A stretch of 45,134 nucleotides of DNA from G020348385 sp964410125 (lineage in GTDB: Bacteria > Acidobacteriota > Aminicenantia > Aminicenantales > Aminicenantaceae), in the NCBI GenBank assembly GCA_964410125.1, contig CAYPGQ010000028.1:1-45134 (forward strand). Direction: 5' to 3'. Within the stretch, counting starts at the first letter, position 1. Every line of letters begins with the position of its first letter. A program made the position numbers and the translations under genes. The notes beneath the pieces are model-generated. The model was not told the DNA's origin. It saw nothing but the letters and a program-made list of their open reading frames with translations, and did no database searches. Shown piece by piece: positions 41,581-45,134 of this stretch.

Positions 41581-41780
41581 CAGTTTCCTCCTTGTATCCC
41601 GCCGAATTCCCCTCCATATTTTTGCGCGATTTTGAGAAGTCTTTGATGAAATTCATTCGGTGAATAATCTTGTCTTGGGGTAATTGATTTCCAAACGGGA
41701 AACGCGGCAATCATAGCTCCTCCGGTTATCACTTTTTTTAAAAACTTTCTTCTTCCCAAATGTTTAGCAAAACTGTTCAT
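41580..41780 (-). CDS. Very short Tat-signal protein
   Basis: A 66-residue protein. LGRRKFLKKVITGGAMIAAFP is a good twin-arginine signal (RRKFLKK plus a hydrophobic stretch). Only about 35 residues remain after it (PRQDYSPNEFHQRLLKIAQKYGGEFGGIQGGN). The ATG at 41780 has GGAGGTG just upstream; the ATG at 41792 contains that site and was rejected. It lies 16 bases after the S9 peptidase and is coupled to the next gene. It may be a subunit or anchor, or a truncated Tat substrate. Confidence 0.55.
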   Translation of the reverse strand: MNSFAKHLGRRKFLKKVITGGAMIAAFPVWKSITPRQDYSPNEFHQRLLKIAQKYGGEFGGIQGGN

Positions 41781-41796
41781 CCTCACCTCCATCGAG

Positions 41797-44637
41797 TTAT
41801 CTGTTTTCCTTTAATGATTTTTTCTTGAGATACGGAATCCCTTTGGTCATCCACTTGGGTGCGGACTTACCCTTGAGGTAGTGGTCGTAAAATTCCTCCA
41901 TCCTGTGCTGAAAATCGATCTGGTTTTCCAGCTTGTCGAGATGGTGGCCTTGGCCAGGGTAGGACGCCAGAATGACATTCTTGCCGAAAAAACGAAGGGC
42001 ATTGTAAAACTCGATGGCCTGCAGCCATTCTACGGAACCATCATCTGTTCCATGAAACAAGAGTAGGGGAGTGTCCATGGTTTCGGCATTAAACAGTGCA
42101 GACTCTTGGATGTAGAGCTTACGGTCATCGAACGGATTGGTGCCGAAACGGCCCTGCCCGTAGTAGTCATACTGGTGCTGGCTTGTGCCTGAGGATTTCC
42201 AGAGTTGGTTAAAATCAGATATCAAGTTGGTGGCTGCCGCACCTGCAACGACAGCGGCGAACATCTTGGATTTTGTGGCAATCAACGCTCCGCCTTGTCC
42301 GGAGAAGCTGTGCCCGTGCAATCCGATGCGCTCAAGATCAGCATATCCCAGCTCGATGACTTTTTTCACCGCCGCTTCCACGCAGTCAAGCATGTCGGAG
42401 TGAGTGGTGCGTGTGTTGAAATGCACATCCGGAAGTAACACCAGATAGCCGTTGCTTACGTATTTGTAGAACATCGGTGTGTCGCGGTAGACCAGGCGGG
42501 AAAAGCGGTAGAGGTTTTGTGAATTTTTCTCGTAGAAATCGACAAGCATCGGGAATTTATCACCCTTTTTGTATTCCTCGGGGATCATCAGAACGCCCTG
42601 CAGGCGTTTGCCGCTTTTGTTTGTATATTCGATCAGGATATTGTATCCCCATTTGAATTCTTTCTGATGCGGATTGGCATCTGTGATTTGTCGGGGATTT
42701 TGGAGTGATTTCTCAGCAACATAATAGTTGGGAAAATCCTTGTAGTCTTCGATGGTGTAAAAGAACCGATCGGCCTTTTTTGTCTTGGTGAGACGGCCGA
42801 AAGATTTTTTTGCATAGACCAACCGCTGGAGCTTTCCTTTGTTCAGGCGGTAATATCCGGCTTCCTTGGTCCATTGCCCAAAAGCAGAAAGCAATAGGGG
42901 TTTTTCCAGATCGATGGATTTTGCTTCTGGATCTGTCTGAATGTACCGGAAGCGAATTTCCTCCTCGGTACCTTTGCCTCCAGTCAGGTTTTTGGCTGGG
43001 CTTCTGTCCAGAGGCTGGAGGTACAGATCGTGCTTATGATTTAGGATCACGGCCTTCCCGTCCTTTGTCCAACCGGTAACCCCGTATGGAGGCTTGGTGC
43101 CTGGATGATCGAATTCCTGATTGAAAAAATTGACGGGTGCTTGGGCAGTCAGATTGATACTCTCTCCGGTCGCGATCACATAGTCCCAAACATGGCTATC
43201 CTTCCAGTAGAGAAAATGCTTAGAGTCAGGGGAAAGTCCCAGAGTCCGTCTCTGCCCTTTGAACATCAGAGTCCGCTCACCCGTCTCCGTATTCAATCGA
43301 TAGTAATCTGCCTGGGATTCTTTCCAATCGGAGATGTAATCCTTTGCATCTCTCCCGATTGCCCATTTTCCATCTTGGGTGATGGTGGCTGTTCGCATGC
43401 GCTCATCACATAGACGGATAAATTTTTTGGTCTTGAGATTATACACCGACCTATACGTGAAGTTGCGGTCGCGATCGGCCCGGATTTTCTGGACAGACTG
43501 AATCTGTTCGTCCTGCCAGTGCCAGATATCCACATCAGCCAGCGGCTCTTCCTCTTTTTCGTCCTCAGTTTTTTTCTTCTCAGGAGCTTTATCCTCTGCG
43601 GATTTTTCTTTTTTCTCAGGTTTTTCTTTATTTTTAGGTTTTTCCGGCTCTTTTTCCTGTTCCTTGATGCCGCAAAAAACCTGTGTGTTGTCTTCACTCC
43701 AGAAAAGATTTCCCCGTACTGAAGCCGTTGAACGTCGGAAACGGGAGCGTCCGGTGGAAGCGGCCCGTTCGGATATCACCATATCCTTCGGGAAGTTCGA
43801 GTCTTTGGCGGGATCATACAGTTGTGCAACCTGATTTTTGGTTCCTACTCCGGTGAAGGCCAGCAGGATGTTATCCTTTTCTTTGAATTCTTTTTGTTTT
43901 TCTCCTTTGAGTGCAGCTAGGGCTGTCCCGTTTTTGTCCCAGGTCAGTTGGCTGTATTCGGCTTTGCCGGCGTCGAGCAGAGTGAGAATTCCTTGAGAGA
44001 GGTCAAAAAGATAAAGTCCATTTCCAGACTTATCAGCCGCGTCCACAATATAGGCTAGATGTGTCCCGGGTTTGTTAAACTTGAACTCAGCAACATTCCC
44101 CAGATTGTGGAAGGCTTTGGCCTTGAGGTTGTACAGGATAAGGTCTGTGCCTTTGTGCTTGGTTTTGGGATCGGCCTTTGTCTTTTTTACGGCTAGAAAG
44201 CCAGACCCTTTAGAAAATGAAAAAGAAGAGACGTTTTCAAAGGTCATTTTCTCTCCGGTTGAAAGATGAATGAGTTCAGCCTTGCGGGGAACCGGTTTTT
44301 TTTGTTTCCGGAGTTTTTCTGCTTCTTTCCGTGGCAGGTTCAATGTGTAAACGGCCCATCGGGAGTCGTCGGAAAATTTTGGATCAGAGGCTCCTATTAC
44401 CTTGTATTCTTTATCAGAAACGAGACTTTTGATGAAGAATTCATCATCGGACTTGGTCTTACGGTAAGCATAAGATACCCAATTCCCATCATCCGATATG
44501 GATGTGGATGTGATGCTTCGCCAGTTGGCATAATCATCGATCGTGAACGGCCGTTTCTCTTCAGCTCCAAGCCATACTGAAGTGGACATGAAGAAAAGGA
44601 TAAGGACTGCTGCAAAAAGCGTTCGTGAAAATTTCAT
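41797..44637 (-). CDS. Exported S9-family (prolyl oligopeptidase-type) peptidase
   Basis: A 946-residue protein. The signal peptide is at 1-25. A long beta-propeller-like region follows, with YANWRSITSTSISDDGNWVSY and repeated strand blocks. It is interrupted at about 319-366 by a Lys/Glu-rich low-complexity insert. The C-terminal alpha/beta-hydrolase domain has nucleophile Ser777 in GHSFSG, probable Asp866 in HGTDDGSVEW and probable His898 in GQGHHLD. It should cleave short peptides in the periplasm. The ATG at 44637 follows AGGAGGG; an upstream TTG was rejected. It heads an operon with two short Tat-signal genes and the dimeric-barrel gene. Confidence 0.87.
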   Translation of the reverse strand: MKFSRTLFAAVLILFFMSTSVWLGAEEKRPFTIDDYANWRSITSTSISDDGNWVSYAYRKTKSDDEFFIKSLVSDKEYKVIGASDPKFSDDSRWAVYTLNLPRKEAEKLRKQKKPVPRKAELIHLSTGEKMTFENVSSFSFSKGSGFLAVKKTKADPKTKHKGTDLILYNLKAKAFHNLGNVAEFKFNKPGTHLAYIVDAADKSGNGLYLFDLSQGILTLLDAGKAEYSQLTWDKNGTALAALKGEKQKEFKEKDNILLAFTGVGTKNQVAQLYDPAKDSNFPKDMVISERAASTGRSRFRRSTASVRGNLFWSEDNTQVFCGIKEQEKEPEKPKNKEKPEKKEKSAEDKAPEKKKTEDEKEEEPLADVDIWHWQDEQIQSVQKIRADRDRNFTYRSVYNLKTKKFIRLCDERMRTATITQDGKWAIGRDAKDYISDWKESQADYYRLNTETGERTLMFKGQRRTLGLSPDSKHFLYWKDSHVWDYVIATGESINLTAQAPVNFFNQEFDHPGTKPPYGVTGWTKDGKAVILNHKHDLYLQPLDRSPAKNLTGGKGTEEEIRFRYIQTDPEAKSIDLEKPLLLSAFGQWTKEAGYYRLNKGKLQRLVYAKKSFGRLTKTKKADRFFYTIEDYKDFPNYYVAEKSLQNPRQITDANPHQKEFKWGYNILIEYTNKSGKRLQGVLMIPEEYKKGDKFPMLVDFYEKNSQNLYRFSRLVYRDTPMFYKYVSNGYLVLLPDVHFNTRTTHSDMLDCVEAAVKKVIELGYADLERIGLHGHSFSGQGGALIATKSKMFAAVVAGAAATNLISDFNQLWKSSGTSQHQYDYYGQGRFGTNPFDDRKLYIQESALFNAETMDTPLLLFHGTDDGSVEWLQAIEFYNALRFFGKNVILASYPGQGHHLDKLENQIDFQHRMEEFYDHYLKGKSAPKWMTKGIPYLKKKSLKENR

Positions 44638-44652
44638 TAAACCCTCCTGCAA

Positions 44653-45134
44653 ATCATGGCTTTCAAAGGTTCTCTTCCACTCTAGCCTCTGTTCCCGTGC
44701 TTGCCCGCATCTTTAATCCCTTGGCAAAGTCGTGCTCAATACAGCATCGCCGACAATATGGGGATGTCCCCAGATTGCTACCCTCGAAGAACGCTTCGTG
44801 AAGGCTAGATCCTCAATGGCGCTGCGGACATACCTGATGTTTTGTTCCATTAGAACTTACCCACACAAAATGGAAGAGAACCTTTTTAAAGACTTAAACC
44901 TAAAGAAGAATTGTATTATATGTAAAATAAGGTTGCAATTAAGATTTTATTTGGACGGTCCAGATTGAATTTTTGCTTGACCTAATGTTTTAAATTTTAT
45001 ACGTTGCTTCCTCCGACAACCTTTTTTTAAAAGCGAAGGATGCATCTTTGAAGTATTGTCGAAAATTTCCATAATTCATTAAGACTTCTGCAAAATGCGG
45101 AACAAACAAGAGGGAAAAAGGAAAGAGGTACACG
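44653..45134. other. Intergenic region with no supported gene
   Basis: I find no gene, RNA or repeat here that I can support. A 45-codon minus-strand reading frame (44850 to 44713) has plausible composition but no ribosome binding site. TTGACC at about 44977 followed by TATACG after 15 bases is a weak plus-strand promoter candidate. The right half is AT-rich and resembles ordinary promoter or leader DNA. Confidence 0.4.

Noticed and set aside
44712..44760. TGGCAAAGTCGTGC as a possible fifth sigma-54 promoter
   Set aside because: The -24 to -12 spacing is one base short and no gene follows on that strand.
44713..44850. 45-codon minus-strand frame downstream of no clear signals
   Set aside because: No ribosome binding site, no recognisable motif; composition alone is not enough.
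1..45134. CRISPR arrays, tRNA, rRNA, insertion sequences, phage genes
   Set aside because: I looked for regular repeats, transposase motifs and conserved RNA sequences and saw none.

Overview
The window reads like a chromosomal stretch of an uncultured, anaerobic, Gram-negative-type bacterium. The gene mix fits Candidatus Aminicenantes (OP8) or a relative near Acidobacteriota: several 780-800 residue FtsX/MacB-type permeases without an ATPase, exported C69 and S9 peptidases, a zinc-ribbon/Ser-Thr kinase/TPR receptor, and a soluble flavin/iron-sulfur NAD(P)H complex. The taxonomic call is inference from gene content only. There are no rRNA, tRNA, CRISPR or insertion-sequence genes. Coding density is high and operons often overlap by 1-8 nt.

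Layout. 14-3547 (-): a giant pyruvate-phosphate-dikinase-like protein without the PEP barrel. 3711-7284 (+): two tandem exported C69 dipeptidases. 7238-8665 (-): a MATE exporter with a strong terminator hairpin against its start codon. 8773-14771 (-): a four-gene redox operon made of a HydC/NuoE-like subunit, a HydB/NuoF-like subunit fused to a GltD/NfnB-like domain, a NuoG-N-terminal-like Fe-S protein and an FMN glutamate-synthase-core protein. The first three carry the parts of an Stn-type electron-bifurcating transhydrogenase in a different domain fusion order. 15015-18112 (-): a coupled pair, a PPDK-type ATP-grasp protein and a receiver-domain protein. 18298-20452: an alpha-oxoamine synthase and, convergent, an exported methyltransferase.

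20582-26381 holds the most striking regulatory structure. An outer-membrane-type protein and two divergent FtsX-like permease genes are each preceded by a consensus sigma-54 (-24/-12) promoter. The divergent pair shares one tandem activator-type operator placed midway between the two promoters. A third permease (38612-40957) has a related, slightly degenerate sigma-54 promoter and a similar tandem operator about 15 kb away. I infer one enhancer-binding-protein regulon for envelope permeases; the activator itself is not in the window.

26475-29300 carries two paralogous small exported beta-rich proteins flanking a CocE/NonD-type hydrolase; the same fold appears as the C-terminal domain of the exported methyltransferase. 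29326-30982 (-) is an RNA helicase plus RRM protein. 31186-33331 (+) is an acyltransferase plus polysaccharide deacetylase, with a perfect palindrome over the promoter. 33432-36050 is the kinase/TPR receptor followed by an in-frame remnant of a second zinc ribbon. 36134-36708 is a Phd/RelE-type toxin-antitoxin pair. 36777-38365 (-) is a diacylglycerol-kinase-like protein coupled to a PlsC acyltransferase. 40974-44637 (-) is an S9 peptidase followed by two very short Tat-signal proteins and a dimeric alpha-beta-barrel protein. The last roughly 480 bases hold no gene I can support.
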